Below are positions 26,364-36,186 of a stretch of 64,000 nt of DNA, piece by piece; positions within the stretch are counted from its first letter, which is position 1; each line of letters begins with the position of its first letter. A program made the position numbers and the translations under genes. The notes under the pieces are model-generated. The model saw nothing but the letters and a program-made list of their open reading frames with translations, did no database searches and had not been told where the DNA came from. The stretch is from Atopomonas hussainii (GTDB taxonomy: Bacteria > Pseudomonadota > Gammaproteobacteria > Pseudomonadales > Pseudomonadaceae), in contig NZ_FOAS01000005.1 of assembly GCF_900109735.1 (NCBI RefSeq), positions 124,001 through 188,000 of the forward strand, read 5' to 3'.

Positions 26364-27924
26364 CGTTCGGGTAGTCCAGCGTGTAGTGCAGGCCACGGCT
26401 TTCTTTGCGCTGCATGGCGCAGAGAATGATCAACTCGGCCACTTGGGCTAAATTGCGCAGCTCAATCAGGTCGCGGCTGACTTTGTAATTGCTGTAGAAC
26501 TCGTCGATTTCTGCCAGCAGCATTTCGACGCGGTGTTGTGCGCGTTGCAGGCGCTTGCTAGTGCGCACGATCCCCACGTAGTCCCACATCGAGCGGCGCA
26601 GCTCATCCCAGTTGTGGGCGATGATTACGTCTTCGTCGGAATCCGTCACTTGGCTGGCATCCCAGAACGGCAGCTCACCGGGATTGCTTAACGTAGGCAG
26701 CTGGCGGGTGATATCGGCGGCAGCGGCGCGGGCATAGACAAAGCACTCCAGCAGCGAATTGCTGGCCATGCGGTTGGCGCCATGCAGGCCCGTGCAGCTG
26801 GCTTCGCCCAAGGCATAGAGTCCGGGTACATCGGTGTGGCCGCAATCATCCACCACCACGCCACCACAGGTGTAGTGGGCTGCCGGCACCACGGGAATCG
26901 GCTCGCGGGTGATGTCGATGCCGTAGCTTAAACAGCGCTCATAAATGGTCGGGAAGTGGCTTTGGATAAACTCCGCGGGCTTATGGCTGATATCCAAATA
27001 CACGCAATCAAGGCCCAAGCGCTTCATTTCATGGTCGATGGCGCGGGCGACGATGTCGCGCGGGGCCAGTTCGGCGCGTTCGTCGTGGCGCAGCATAAAG
27101 CGCTCGCCGTTCGGCAGCTTGAGCAAGCCGCCTTCGCCGCGCACGGCCTCGGTGATCAAGAAACTTTTCGCCTTGGGGTGATACAGGCAGGTGGGGTGAA
27201 ATTGGTTGAACTCCATGTTCGCCACCCGGCAACTTGCGCGCCACGCCATGGCGATGCCGTCACCGGATGCACCGTCAGGGTTGCTGGTGTACAGGTACGC
27301 CTTGCTGGCACCGCCGGTGGCAAGAATCACCGCGCGGGCGCTGAAGGTGTCGACTTTGCCGCTGGGGCGGTCGAGCACATAGGCGCCGAGGCAGCGATTG
27401 CTGTCGCCCAGATTCAGCTTGCGCTCGGTGATCAGGTCGACGGCCACTTTGTGCTCAAGCAGGGCAATGTTGCTGCGCTCGCGCGCGCGGTCGAGCAAAG
27501 TACGAAAGATCGCCGCGCCAGTGGCATCAGCGGCGTGAATAATGCGCCGATGGCTGTGGCCGCCTTCGCGGGTGAGGTGGAAGTCATGAAAGCCGCTGTG
27601 AATATTTTCGTCGCGGGTAAAGGGCACGCCTTGCTCAATCAGCCACTCAATGGCGCTGCGGCTATGGCTTACGGTGTAGCGCACCGCAGCTTCATCGCAC
27701 AGGCCACCACCGGCGACGAGGGTGTCTTGCACGTGCGCATCAACGCTGTCGCGCTCATCCAGCACGGCTGCCACACCGCCTTGCGCCCAAAAGGTCGAGC
27801 CACTGGCGAGCTCGCCTTTGCTCAGCACGGCGACACGTACGTCAGTGGGCAGGTTAAGGGCTAAGGTCAGGCCGGCTGCGCCACTGCCAATGACCAGCAC
27901 ATCGTAGGCAAAACGTTGACTCAT
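26302..27924 (-). CDS. nadB: L-aspartate oxidase
   Basis: NadB oxidises L-aspartate to iminoaspartate, the first step of de novo NAD synthesis. The 540-residue flavoprotein starts with the FAD dinucleotide-binding motif [15 protein letters not shown], and has the succinate-dehydrogenase-like segments [29 protein letters not shown] and [13 protein letters not shown] with the catalytic-site residues. It faces algU, the usual Pseudomonas arrangement. GGAGAG precedes the ATG at 27924. Confidence 0.96.
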   Translation of the reverse strand: MSQRFAYDVLVIGSGAAGLTLALNLPTDVRVAVLSKGELASGSTFWAQGGVAAVLDERDSVDAHVQDTLVAGGGLCDEAAVRYTVSHSRSAIEWLIEQGVPFTRDENIHSGFHDFHLTREGGHSHRRIIHAADATGAAIFRTLLDRARERSNIALLEHKVAVDLITERKLNLGDSNRCLGAYVLDRPSGKVDTFSARAVILATGGASKAYLYTSNPDGASGDGIAMAWRASCRVANMEFNQFHPTCLYHPKAKSFLITEAVRGEGGLLKLPNGERFMLRHDERAELAPRDIVARAIDHEMKRLGLDCVYLDISHKPAEFIQSHFPTIYERCLSYGIDITREPIPVVPAAHYTCGGVVVDDCGHTDVPGLYALGEASCTGLHGANRMASNSLLECFVYARAAAADITRQLPTLSNPGELPFWDASQVTDSDEDVIIAHNWDELRRSMWDYVGIVRTSKRLQRAQHRVEMLLAEIDEFYSNYKVSRDLIELRNLAQVAELIILCAMQRKESRGLHYTLDYPNANPTTQDTVLYPPQFAELTH

Positions 27925-28084
27925 GCTTCTCTCCGCAAGTCTGGCGGCAGTATACGGGCGCCTGCTGGGGGCCGAAACCGCTAATGGCGGCTAACGATTT
28001 GCATTGTGCGCGCTGCCCGGCACAATACGCGGCAATCGTGATGGGCCGATCGTGCCTTCGTTTTGAGCAATTTCAATGGCCTGC

Positions 28085-28111
28085 GAACTTTTTGTAAAAC
28101 CCTGTGTCTAT
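28085..28111 (+). promoter_or_regulatory. AlgU-dependent promoter of algU (autoregulation)
   Basis: GAACTT (28085-28090), a 16-nt spacer and TCTAT (28107-28111) match the extracytoplasmic-stress sigma factor consensus GAACTT-N16/17-TCtga. It lies ~65 bp upstream of the algU start, fitting the known autoregulated AlgU promoter of P. aeruginosa. Confidence 0.8.
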
Positions 28112-28175
28112 CTCTGCAGAACCGGTCAACAAGGGCGAATGGTGACGTGCCAGCGCTGCAAGTGGGAGGAGCGCT

Positions 28176-28757
28176 GTGCATCAGAGCAGTGACGATCAGG
28201 CACTGATCGAGCGTGTCCAAAAGGGTGATAAGCGTGCCTTCGACTTGTTGGTGTTGCGTTATCAGCACCGGATTTTAGGTTTAGTGCAACGTTTCGTGCG
28301 TGACCCGCACGAGGCGCAAGATGTGGCTCAGGAAGCCTTTATTAAGGCTTACCGGGCGTTGGCGAACTTTCGCGGTGACAGTGCTTTTTATACCTGGCTG
28401 TACCGCATCGCTATTAACACGGCGAAGAATTATCTGGTGTCCCGTGGACGTCGTCCGCCTGATGCCGATGTCAGCGCCGAAGATGCTGAGTTTTACGAGG
28501 GCGATCATGCCCTTAAAGATGTCGAGTCACCCGAACGCAACCTGCTGCGTGATGAAATCGAGCAGGCAGTGCACAAGGTGATTCGCCAGTTGCCCGAAGA
28601 CTTGCGCACGGCATTAACGCTGCGCGAGTTCGAAGGCTTGAGTTACGAGGACATTGCCAGTGTGATGCAATGCCCGGTCGGTACGGTTCGCTCGCGCATT
28701 TTTCGTGCCCGAGAAGCCATTGATAAAGCCTTGCAGCCTCTGCTGCATGAAGGTTGA
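28176..28757 (+). CDS. algU: Envelope-stress sigma factor AlgU (RpoE)
   Basis: This ECF sigma factor of 193 residues has region 2 (DLLVLRYQHRILGLVQRFVRDPHEAQDVAQEAFIKAYRAL) and region 4 (LPEDLRTALTLREFEGLSYEDIASVMQCPVGTVRSRIFRAREAI). It directs transcription of envelope-stress and alginate genes and is held inactive by MucA. The start is a GTG at 28176 preceded by GGGAGGA. It leads the algU-mucABCD operon, with a self-dependent promoter upstream. Confidence 0.97.
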   Translation: MHQSSDDQALIERVQKGDKRAFDLLVLRYQHRILGLVQRFVRDPHEAQDVAQEAFIKAYRALANFRGDSAFYTWLYRIAINTAKNYLVSRGRRPPDADVSAEDAEFYEGDHALKDVESPERNLLRDEIEQAVHKVIRQLPEDLRTALTLREFEGLSYEDIASVMQCPVGTVRSRIFRAREAIDKALQPLLHEG

Positions 28758-28785
28758 AGAAGCAGCTCCATAACGAGGATCTTTC

Positions 28786-29388
28786 ATGAGTCGTGATGCC
28801 CTGCATGAATCGCTTTCTGCACTAATGGATGGTGAAGCCAGCGAACTGGAAGTTCGCCGCTTGCTCCGCGACAGCGCCGACGATGGCGAACTGCGCGAGC
28901 GTTGGCGGCATTGGCATGTAGCGCGTGCAGCGATGCATGACGAGCTGCAGGCTCCTAAGCTGGATTTGGCCAGTCGGGTTAGCGCAGCGCTGGCCGATGA
29001 GCCCGCGCTGGTAGCGCAAGTGCCGTGGTATGCACGCATGCCCGGCCGGGTTGCCGTGGCGGCGTCGGTCACTTTGGCTGTTCTCGCCGGGTTGCAATTT
29101 GCCCCGCTGGGCGAGCAAGCCGCGCCTCAGTTAGCGCAACAAGAAATCCCTACCTTGACCATTCCGGGACAGGCTTTGCCGGGGCCGGCGATATTGGCGG
29201 GCTATCAGCCTGCAGAGGCCAGCGCGGATGCGCAGCCGGTATCGGCCGAAGCTGTGCAACCTATGCAAAACCGTTGGCACGAGGAACGCATGCCGCTGTA
29301 TTTGCACCAGCACTTACAGCAAGTGTCGGCCTCTCAAGGCAATGCTCAGCTGCCACAGGCGCGCGTTGCTAACTTTGAAGGGCGCTGA
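28786..29388 (+). CDS. mucA: Anti-sigma factor MucA
   Basis: MucA is a single-pass inner-membrane protein that binds AlgU with its cytoplasmic N-terminus and is cut by AlgW/MucP under stress. This 200-residue protein has the RseA-type N-terminal domain (ESLSALMDGEASELEVRRLLRD), one membrane segment around residues 86-105 (RVAVAASVTLAVLAGLQFA) and a periplasmic domain of ~95 residues. The gene is intact, with no mucoid-type truncation. GAGGA precedes the ATG, and mucB follows directly after its stop codon. Confidence 0.95.
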   Translation: MSRDALHESLSALMDGEASELEVRRLLRDSADDGELRERWRHWHVARAAMHDELQAPKLDLASRVSAALADEPALVAQVPWYARMPGRVAVAASVTLAVLAGLQFAPLGEQAAPQLAQQEIPTLTIPGQALPGPAILAGYQPAEASADAQPVSAEAVQPMQNRWHEERMPLYLHQHLQQVSASQGNAQLPQARVANFEGR

Positions 29389-30333
29389 TTGAGGCTAAAT
29401 AACCTTATGTGGCGCAGTGCAGGCGTTTTTCTCGGCGCATTAATGCTCAGTGCAGCGGCGCAGGCTGACAATACTCCGCAGGCATGGCTGGAACGGCTAC
29501 AGCAGGCTCAGCAACAACAGCCTTATCAGGGCGTGTTTGTGTATGAGCGGCAAAATAGCTTTGCCACCTTCCGTATTTGGCAGGGTGTCGAGCAGGGCCA
29601 CGTGCTGCGCCGTATCCAAGATCAGGACGGCGAACCTCACGAGCGCCTGCAGCGTGATGGCGTGCTGCTGTGTAGCTCGCGTGGGCAGTGGCTATCCGCT
29701 GCCGGCCCGTTACTAACCCTCGATCTGGATCGCTTGGCGCAAGGCTACGAGTTGCGCCTGGTAGGTCGCTCTCGTGTGGCCGGGCGTTTGGCTACTGTGT
29801 TGGCGCTAATCCCGCGTGACCGTTATCGCTATGCCCATGAGTGGCATCTGGATGCGCAGACCGGTCTGCTATTGAAGGCGGTGATGGTGGATGCCGACGG
29901 TGGCCTGCTTGAACGCTTCCAGTTTTCACAGCTTTCTGCGCTACCGCCCAAGGTTGAGCAGTTGCAGCCGCAAGTGCCGTGTCAGCCACCGCAGTTGGCC
30001 CCCTCGCAGCCAGTGGTGCAAGGCTGGGAGCCGCAGTGGCTGCCACCGGGCTTTGCTCAGTTGAGTCAGCAGCAGTTGCCGGGGCGTGGCGAGGTGCTGG
30101 TATTGTCGAGCTTGTTTAGCGATGGGCTGAACAGTTTTTCTGTGTATGTCGAGCCGATGGGTGATCAGCTGGCCGCCGATGCGCGCTCGCAACTGGGCCC
30201 CACGGTGGCGGTGGCGCACCGCCTGCAAGCCGAACAGGGCGATGTGATGATCACTGTGGTTGGCGAAGTGCCGCGTGTCACGGCTGAGCGCGTGGTGCTG
30301 TCCATGCGCCCAGTGGCGGAGGCAGCACCATGA
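29389..30333 (+). CDS. mucB: Periplasmic sigma-regulatory protein MucB (RseB)
   Basis: MucB binds the periplasmic part of MucA, protects it from cleavage and senses lipopolysaccharide. The 314-residue protein has a signal peptide (SAGVFLGALMLSAAAQA) and the two RseB domains, beginning WLERLQQAQQQQPYQGVFVYERQ. I chose a TTG at 29389, directly after the mucA stop, because GAAGG lies 7 nt upstream; an ATG at 29407 is the alternative and would still leave a signal peptide. The stop overlaps the mucC start. Confidence 0.93.
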   Translation: MRLNNLMWRSAGVFLGALMLSAAAQADNTPQAWLERLQQAQQQQPYQGVFVYERQNSFATFRIWQGVEQGHVLRRIQDQDGEPHERLQRDGVLLCSSRGQWLSAAGPLLTLDLDRLAQGYELRLVGRSRVAGRLATVLALIPRDRYRYAHEWHLDAQTGLLLKAVMVDADGGLLERFQFSQLSALPPKVEQLQPQVPCQPPQLAPSQPVVQGWEPQWLPPGFAQLSQQQLPGRGEVLVLSSLFSDGLNSFSVYVEPMGDQLAADARSQLGPTVAVAHRLQAEQGDVMITVVGEVPRVTAERVVLSMRPVAEAAP

Positions 30334-30776
30334 TTGAGGAACAAGGCCGCGTCGTCGCTCTTGAAGCCGGTGCCGTGTGGGTGCAAACCATTCGCCAAAG
30401 CACCTGCCAAAGCTGCTCTGCTAAGGCAGGCTGCGGGCAAGGTTTAATGCAGCGTTTGGGCGTTGGCCAGCGGCATGGTTATGTGCGCTGTTTGACCGAT
30501 GACGCCTCGTTGCAGGTCGACGATGACGTGGTGATCGGCGTGCCAGAAGACGCGGTGGTGAAATCATCCATGCTGGTTTATCTGCTGCCTTTGCTGGCAT
30601 TGCTGGCAGGTGCCGTGGCCGGTGAAGCATGGGGTGAGTTGGCTAGCGTGCTGCTGGCGGGCTTGGCCTTCGCTATCGCCTTGCTGGTGGTGCGCTGGTA
30701 TGACCGCCGCCATGCGGATGACCCAGCGCTGCAGCCGGTTGTGCTGCGCGCTTTGCTAGCGCGCAGCTTGCATTAA
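30330..30776 (+). CDS. mucC: MucC/RseC family membrane protein
   Basis: This 148-residue protein has the RseC/MucC layout: an N-terminal domain with four cysteines in CQSCSAKAGCGQG plus an upstream thiol context, then two membrane helices (~75-93 and 97-117). The family is linked to SoxR reduction and modulates AlgU activity weakly. The ATG at 30330 overlaps the mucB stop as ATGA. A ~70-bp gap separates it from mucD. Confidence 0.9.
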   Translation: MIEEQGRVVALEAGAVWVQTIRQSTCQSCSAKAGCGQGLMQRLGVGQRHGYVRCLTDDASLQVDDDVVIGVPEDAVVKSSMLVYLLPLLALLAGAVAGEAWGELASVLLAGLAFAIALLVVRWYDRRHADDPALQPVVLRALLARSLH

Positions 30777-30845
30777 TAACGCTGATTAGGTTGGCAATGA
30801 GTTGGCCGGCCTAGCTATGTTTGTTCCGTTGTGAGGAGAACCTGA

Positions 30846-32273
30846 GTGAACGCAGTGTGGAAATCCTGGGTAGCCGGTGCAGCATTGCTGCTGAGTGCCG
30901 GGTGGATGGCGCAGGCGCAAGCCAGTCTGCCGGATTTTGCCGAGCTGGTTGAAGATACCTCGCCGGCAGTCGTGAATATCAGTACGCGGCAGCATCAAAA
31001 AGCCGGGCGTCAGGCCGGCATGGTGCCGGGCATGCCGGATTTAGAAGGTTTGCCGCCGATTTTTCGTGAGTTCTTCGAGCGCAGCATTCCGCAAGTGCCG
31101 CCGCAGCAGCGTCGCCCGCAAGAGCGTGAGGCGCAGTCGCTGGGCTCCGGCTTCATTATTTCTGCCGATGGCTATGTGCTGACCAATAACCATGTGGTGG
31201 AAGGCGCCGATGAAATCATCGTGCGTTTGTCTGATCGCAGCGAGCTTGAAGCTGAGCTGGTAGGCACCGATCCACGCACCGACGTAGCGCTGCTCAAAGT
31301 TAAAGGTAACGATTTGCCTTACGTGAAACTGGGTAGTTCGTCCGAGCTCAAAGTGGGTGAGTGGGTCGTGGCGATTGGTTCGCCGTTTGGTTTTGATTAC
31401 TCGGTCACCGCCGGCATTGTTAGCGCCAAAGGCCGCAGCCTGCCCAACGAAAACTATGTGCCGTTTATCCAGACCGACGTGGCGATTAACCCCGGCAATT
31501 CAGGCGGTCCGCTGTTTAATCTGGATGGCGAAGTGGTGGGGATTAACTCGCAAATCTTCACCCGCTCGGGCGGCTTTATGGGGCTGTCGTTTGCCATTCC
31601 TGTGGATGTGGCGATGGAAGTTGCCGATCAGCTCAAGGCGCAGGGCAAGGTCAGCCGCGGTTGGTTGGGTGTGGTGATTCAGGAAGTGAACAAAGATTTG
31701 GCCGAGTCGTTTGGCTTGGATAAGCCCGCCGGCGCTTTGATTGCGCAGGTTATGCCCGATGGCCCGGCCGCTAAAGGCGGGCTGCGTGATGGCGATATCA
31801 TTTTGCGCTTTAACGGCAAAGAGATCGTCCGCTCCGGCGACTTGCCGCATGCGGTAGGGCGCGTGAAGCCTGGCACTAGTGCCAGCGTGGAAGTGGTGCG
31901 TCAGGGTAAGCGTCAGCAGTTGCAAGTCACTGTGGGTTCTTTGCCGGATGAAGGTGAAGCCTTGGTTGCGCAGGCAGGCGGGCAAGAGAAACGCAGTAAT
32001 CGCTTAGGTGTGGTGGTGAGCGAGCTAACCGCCGATCAGCGCTCAAATCTGGATCTTAAGCGTGGCGTAGTGATCAGTGAGGTGACTGATGGCCCCGCTG
32101 CCGTGATTGGTTTGCGTCCGGGTGACGTGATCACGCACTTGAATAACAGCGCGATTGATTCGGTGAAAACCTTTGCCGAAGTGGTGGATGAATTGCCGAA
32201 GAATCGCACTGTGTCGATGCGAGTGATTCGTCAGGGGCATGCCAGCTTCATCACCTTCAAATTGGCGGAGTAA
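30846..32273 (+). CDS. mucD: Periplasmic serine protease MucD (DegP/HtrA family)
   Basis: MucD degrades misfolded envelope proteins and dampens AlgU activation. The 475-residue precursor has a signal peptide (AGAALLLSAGWMAQAQA), a trypsin-like domain with catalytic triad His116 (TNNHVVEG), Asp146 (PRTDVALL) and Ser219 (INPGNSGGPL), and two PDZ domains (~275-365 and ~385-470). The start is a GTG at 30846 with GAGGAG upstream. It ends the algU operon and is followed by a strong terminator. Confidence 0.96.
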   Translation: MNAVWKSWVAGAALLLSAGWMAQAQASLPDFAELVEDTSPAVVNISTRQHQKAGRQAGMVPGMPDLEGLPPIFREFFERSIPQVPPQQRRPQEREAQSLGSGFIISADGYVLTNNHVVEGADEIIVRLSDRSELEAELVGTDPRTDVALLKVKGNDLPYVKLGSSSELKVGEWVVAIGSPFGFDYSVTAGIVSAKGRSLPNENYVPFIQTDVAINPGNSGGPLFNLDGEVVGINSQIFTRSGGFMGLSFAIPVDVAMEVADQLKAQGKVSRGWLGVVIQEVNKDLAESFGLDKPAGALIAQVMPDGPAAKGGLRDGDIILRFNGKEIVRSGDLPHAVGRVKPGTSASVEVVRQGKRQQLQVTVGSLPDEGEALVAQAGGQEKRSNRLGVVVSELTADQRSNLDLKRGVVISEVTDGPAAVIGLRPGDVITHLNNSAIDSVKTFAEVVDELPKNRTVSMRVIRQGHASFITFKLAE

Positions 32274-32299
32274 GCCGGCGAGGTTCGCTAGTGACTTAA

Positions 32300-32333
32300 C
32301 CAAGGGCAGCTTTTCGCTGCCCTTGGTTGTTTT
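32300..32333 (+). terminator. Rho-independent terminator after mucD
   Basis: CCAAGGGCAGC (32300-32310) pairs perfectly with GCTGCCCTTGG (32316-32326) around a TTTTC loop, followed by TTGTTTT. It closes the algU-mucABCD operon before lepA. Confidence 0.92.
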
Positions 32334-32424
32334 AGCGGGGCCTGTTTCTGCCGTAGGGGGTTTCAGGTAAACTTGCCGGCTATTTTCCTAGGGCTACGCC
32401 CGCGCTGTTTCGAGACCGATAGTC

Positions 32425-34224
32425 GTGAGTGATCTGAGTCATATCCGTAATTTCTCCATCATTGCCCACATCGACCATGGCAAGTCGACGCTGGCAGACC
32501 GTTTTATCCAAATGTGCGGCGGTCTGAGCGAGCGCGAAATGGAGGCTCAGGTACTGGACTCCATGGATCTTGAGCGCGAGCGTGGCATCACCATTAAAGC
32601 GCACAGCGTGACGCTGGATTACCAAGCCAAAGACGGCAAGGTATACCAGCTGAACTTCATTGATACCCCCGGTCACGTCGACTTCACTTACGAGGTCAGC
32701 CGTTCGTTGGCGGCCTGTGAGGGCGCACTGCTGGTGGTCGACGCCGGTCAAGGTGTGGAAGCGCAGTCGGTGGCGAACTGCTACACGGCGATCGAGCAAG
32801 GCTTAGAAGTGCTGCCGATCCTTAATAAGATGGATTTGCCGCAAGCTGAGCCCGAGCGCGTTAAGCAGGAAATCGAAGAAATCATCGGTATTGACGCCAC
32901 CGACGCTGTGCCGTGCTCAGCCAAGAGCGGCTTGGGCGTTGAAGATGTTCTTGAGCATCTGGTAAAGCGCATTCCGGCCCCGGAAGGCAATATCGACGCA
33001 CCGTTGCAGGCGCTGATTATCGACTCGTGGTTCGATAACTACTTGGGCGTGGTCTCGCTGGTGCGGGTTAAGCACGGGCGCATCAAGAAAGGCGACAAGC
33101 TGTTAGTGAAGTCCACCGGCAAAATCCACCAAGTCGATAGCGTCGGCGTCTTCACCCCAAAACATACCGAAACCGCAGATCTTAAAGCCGGTGAAGTGGG
33201 CTTTGTGATTGCTGGTATTAAAGAGATTCTCGGCGCCCCAGTGGGCGATACCCTGACCCATAGCAGCACCCCGGATGTGGGCGTGCTGCCGGGCTTCCAG
33301 AAGATCAAGCCGCAGGTGTATGCCGGTTTGTTCCCGATCAGCTCGGAAGACTTCGAAGCCTTCCGTGAGGCGCTGCAAAAACTCACCCTGAATGACTCTT
33401 CCCTGCACTATGAGCCGGAAAGCTCCGAAGCCTTGGGCTTTGGTTTCCGCTGCGGCTTCTTGGGCATGCTGCACATGGAGATCATTCAGGAGCGTCTAGA
33501 GCGCGAATACGACCTCGACTTGATCACCACGGCACCAACGGTGGTCTTCGAAGTGTTGATGAAAAACAAAGAAGTCCTTTACGTCGATAACCCGTCACGT
33601 CTGCCGGATATGTCGTCTGTGCAGGAAATGCGCGAGCCGATTTGTAAGGCGACCATTCTGGTGCCGCAAGATCACCTCGGCAGCGTGATTACGCTATGTG
33701 TTGAAAAGCGCGGCATGCAGCGTGATATGCACTTCATGGGTAATCAGGTGCAGGTAGTTTATGACCTGCCGATGAACGAAGTGGTGCTGGATTTCTTCGA
33801 TCGCCTGAAGTCCGCCAGCCGTGGTTTCGCTTCGCTGGATTACAGCTTCGACCGTTTCGAAGCAGCCAATTTAGTGCGTCTGGATATTCTGATTAACGGC
33901 GAAAAGGTCGATGCGTTGGCCTTGATCGTGCACAAAGATAACGTGCAGTACAAAGGCCGCCGTTTGGTCGAGAAGATGCAAGAGTTGATTCCGCGGCAGA
34001 TGTTCGATGTGGCTATTCAAGCCGCGGTGGGCGGGCAAATCGTCGCCCGTTCAACGGTAAAAGCACTGCGCAAAAACGTGTTGGCCAAGTGCTATGGTGG
34101 TGACGTTTCGCGTAAGAAAAAACTGTTGGAAAAACAAAAAGCCGGTAAAAAGCGCATGAAGCAGGTAGGTCGTGTGGAAATTCCACAAGATGCCTTCCTC
34201 GCTGTGCTCAAAGTGGATGGATAA
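32425..34224 (+). CDS. lepA: Translation elongation factor 4 (LepA)
   Basis: LepA is a ribosome-bound GTPase of the EF-G class that affects translation initiation and ribosome behaviour under stress. At 599 residues it is standard length. GTP-binding motifs are AHIDHGKST (G1), ERGITIK (G2), DTPGHVDF (G3) and NKMDLP (G4). The LepA-specific C-terminal domain ends [17 protein letters not shown]. The start is a GTG at 32425. It begins a second operon, with lepB starting 3 nt after its stop codon. Confidence 0.97.
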   Translation: MSDLSHIRNFSIIAHIDHGKSTLADRFIQMCGGLSEREMEAQVLDSMDLERERGITIKAHSVTLDYQAKDGKVYQLNFIDTPGHVDFTYEVSRSLAACEGALLVVDAGQGVEAQSVANCYTAIEQGLEVLPILNKMDLPQAEPERVKQEIEEIIGIDATDAVPCSAKSGLGVEDVLEHLVKRIPAPEGNIDAPLQALIIDSWFDNYLGVVSLVRVKHGRIKKGDKLLVKSTGKIHQVDSVGVFTPKHTETADLKAGEVGFVIAGIKEILGAPVGDTLTHSSTPDVGVLPGFQKIKPQVYAGLFPISSEDFEAFREALQKLTLNDSSLHYEPESSEALGFGFRCGFLGMLHMEIIQERLEREYDLDLITTAPTVVFEVLMKNKEVLYVDNPSRLPDMSSVQEMREPICKATILVPQDHLGSVITLCVEKRGMQRDMHFMGNQVQVVYDLPMNEVVLDFFDRLKSASRGFASLDYSFDRFEAANLVRLDILINGEKVDALALIVHKDNVQYKGRRLVEKMQELIPRQMFDVAIQAAVGGQIVARSTVKALRKNVLAKCYGGDVSRKKKLLEKQKAGKKRMKQVGRVEIPQDAFLAVLKVDG

Positions 34225-34227
34225 CGC

Positions 34228-35082
34228 GTGGCGGAAATAAACTTCCCGTTGTTGCTGGTGGTGTTGGTCGCAGTGACCGGCGCCTTGGCGTTGATTGATC
34301 TGCTGTTTTTCGCCCCAGGAAGAAAAACAGCGATTGCTCAGTATCAGGCGTCGCAGGCGGTGCCCGATCCGCAAGTGCTAGATGAGCTCAATCGAGAGCC
34401 AAAACTGCTGGAATACGGAAAGTCGTTTTTCCCTGTGTTGGCCATTGTGCTGGTGCTGCGCTCGTTTTTGGTTGAGCCCTTCCAAATTCCTTCCGGTTCG
34501 ATGAAGCCAACGCTGGAAGTCGGCGATTTTATTTTGGTGAATAAGTTCGCCTACGGCATTCGCCTGCCGGTGCTGGACACTAAGGTGATCTCTATCGGCG
34601 AGCCGCAGCGCGGTGATGTGATGGTGTTCCGCTACCCGAGCAACCCGAATATCAACTACATCAAGCGTGTTGTTGGGCTGCCGGGCGACACGGTGGCGTA
34701 TATCAACAAGCAGATTCTTATTAACGGCAAGCCGGTGGTGCAAAAGTACTTAGGGGAAGAGCCGGGTAGCTTAGGGCGAGTGCAGTTGCTGAGTGAACAG
34801 CTAGGCGACGTGGCACACCAAGTACGTAAAGAAGTGCATGCGCTGCGGGGCGCACCGCGCTCGCAGTGGGTTGTTCCGGCTGGGCATTATTTTATGCTGG
34901 GTGATAACCGCGACAACTCCAACGACAGCCGCTTCTGGCAGGATCCCAATATCGAGCCTAAATATTGGGGCATGGTGCCTGATCGCAATATTGTCGGTAA
35001 GGCGTTCGCGATTTGGATGACCTGGGCCGACCCTAAATTTGCCAATCTGCCGAGTTTTTCTCGTGTTGGCATTGTGCAGTAA
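34228..35082 (+). CDS. lepB: Signal peptidase I
   Basis: LepB cleaves signal peptides from exported proteins at the outer face of the inner membrane. The 284-residue protein has two membrane helices (~5-27 and ~66-80), the catalytic Ser91 in PSGSMKPTL and the catalytic Lys146 in YIKRVVGLPGD, then box E (GDNRDNSNDSR). The start is a GTG at 34228, 3 nt after the lepA stop. Confidence 0.96.
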   Translation: MAEINFPLLLVVLVAVTGALALIDLLFFAPGRKTAIAQYQASQAVPDPQVLDELNREPKLLEYGKSFFPVLAIVLVLRSFLVEPFQIPSGSMKPTLEVGDFILVNKFAYGIRLPVLDTKVISIGEPQRGDVMVFRYPSNPNINYIKRVVGLPGDTVAYINKQILINGKPVVQKYLGEEPGSLGRVQLLSEQLGDVAHQVRKEVHALRGAPRSQWVVPAGHYFMLGDNRDNSNDSRFWQDPNIEPKYWGMVPDRNIVGKAFAIWMTWADPKFANLPSFSRVGIVQ

Positions 35083-35109
35083 CTCTTTACGCCGGATAGC
35101 GAGGTGAGC

Positions 35110-35490
35110 ATGGTGGTTCGCAAGCAACAACGTGGCATGTCGGTGATGAATGTGTTGATGCTGCTGGCTATTGCAGCTTTTTTGGCCAGTGCAGCGTTTA
35201 AAGTGATCCCACATTACCTAGATTTTATGGCAATGGAGAAGATGGTTGCTGGTATTGAATCTCCGCAAGGGTTAGGGATTACTACACCTGGTGATGTTTA
35301 TGATCATATGCGTAAGGGAATGCAGGTTAATAGTATTCGTGGCGTGGATTTGCGCAAGGCAATGGTGGTAGAGCAAGAAGGTAACGAATTTCACATTAAA
35401 TTGAATTATGAACAGCGCGAAAACCTGATCAAGAACATCGATTTAGTCGTGAAGTTTGAAAAAGAATTTAGAGTGCGTGCTCCGCAGTGA
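35110..35490 (+). CDS. DUF4845 membrane protein
   Basis: This 126-residue protein has one N-terminal membrane helix ([23 protein letters not shown]) with a short basic cytoplasmic tail and an extracytoplasmic domain of ~90 residues; the fold has a pilin-like look but no prepilin cleavage motif. DUF4845 genes sit regularly between lepB and rnc in pseudomonads; the function is unknown. The ATG at 35110 has GAGG 5 nt upstream, better than an in-frame GTG at 35104. Base composition is lower in G+C than its neighbours (26 of 60 for the line from 35221). Confidence 0.85.
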   Translation: MVVRKQQRGMSVMNVLMLLAIAAFLASAAFKVIPHYLDFMAMEKMVAGIESPQGLGITTPGDVYDHMRKGMQVNSIRGVDLRKAMVVEQEGNEFHIKLNYEQRENLIKNIDLVVKFEKEFRVRAPQ

Positions 35491-36176
35491 ATACGCAACT
35501 TGACCGTTTAGAGCGTCGTTTAGGTTACACCTTTAACGACAGTGACTTGATGCAGTTGGCGTTGACCCACCGCAGTTTTGCCGGGCGTAACAACGAGCGC
35601 CTAGAGTTTCTCGGTGACGCCATTCTTAACTTTGTTGTTGGCGAAGAGCTGTTTAAGCGTTTTCCGCAAGCTAAAGAAGGTCAGCTGTCGCGTTTACGTG
35701 CCCGGCTGGTTAAAGGCGCTACCCTAGCGGTATTGGGCAAACAGTTCGATTTGGGCGAGTTTCTCCGCTTAGGCTCAGGAGAGCTGAAAAGTGGTGGTTT
35801 TCGCCGTGAATCCATTCTGGCCGATGCGGTTGAAGCACTGATCGGTGCTATTTATTTAGACACCGGCATGGAGCCTGCGCGTGAGCGCGTGTTGGCTTGG
35901 CTTGAACCTTTCTTTGCCGACTTGACGCTAGTTGACACCCATAAAGACCCGAAAACCCGCCTGCAAGAGTTTTTGCAGTCGCGTGGTGTTGAACTACCGA
36001 GGTACACGGTGACTGACGAGCAGGGCGAGCCGCATTGTCGGGTGTTTTTTGTCGAGTGTCAGGTGGCGTTGCTTGAGCAAGTCACCCGTGGTGAAGGCAA
36101 TAGTCGGCGCATCGCCGAGCAACAGGCCGCTGCTGCCGCTCTGGCGGCATTGGGCGTAGACGACGCGCAGGCGTAA
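35487..36176 (+). CDS. rnc: Ribonuclease III
   Basis: RNase III cuts double-stranded RNA in rRNA and mRNA processing. The 229-residue protein has the catalytic signature [11 protein letters not shown], the second acidic site [13 protein letters not shown], and a C-terminal double-stranded-RNA-binding domain ([12 protein letters not shown]... to the end). The GTG at 35487 overlaps the preceding stop as GTGA. era follows 10 bp later. Confidence 0.96.
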   Translation: MNTQLDRLERRLGYTFNDSDLMQLALTHRSFAGRNNERLEFLGDAILNFVVGEELFKRFPQAKEGQLSRLRARLVKGATLAVLGKQFDLGEFLRLGSGELKSGGFRRESILADAVEALIGAIYLDTGMEPARERVLAWLEPFFADLTLVDTHKDPKTRLQEFLQSRGVELPRYTVTDEQGEPHCRVFFVECQVALLEQVTRGEGNSRRIAEQQAAAAALAALGVDDAQA

Positions 36177-36186
36177 CGAGGTAACT

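Noticed and set aside
26956-27864. 302-residue frame antisense to nadB
   Set aside because: nadB is a clear full-length homologue on the other strand; the antisense frame is a by-product of its codon bias.
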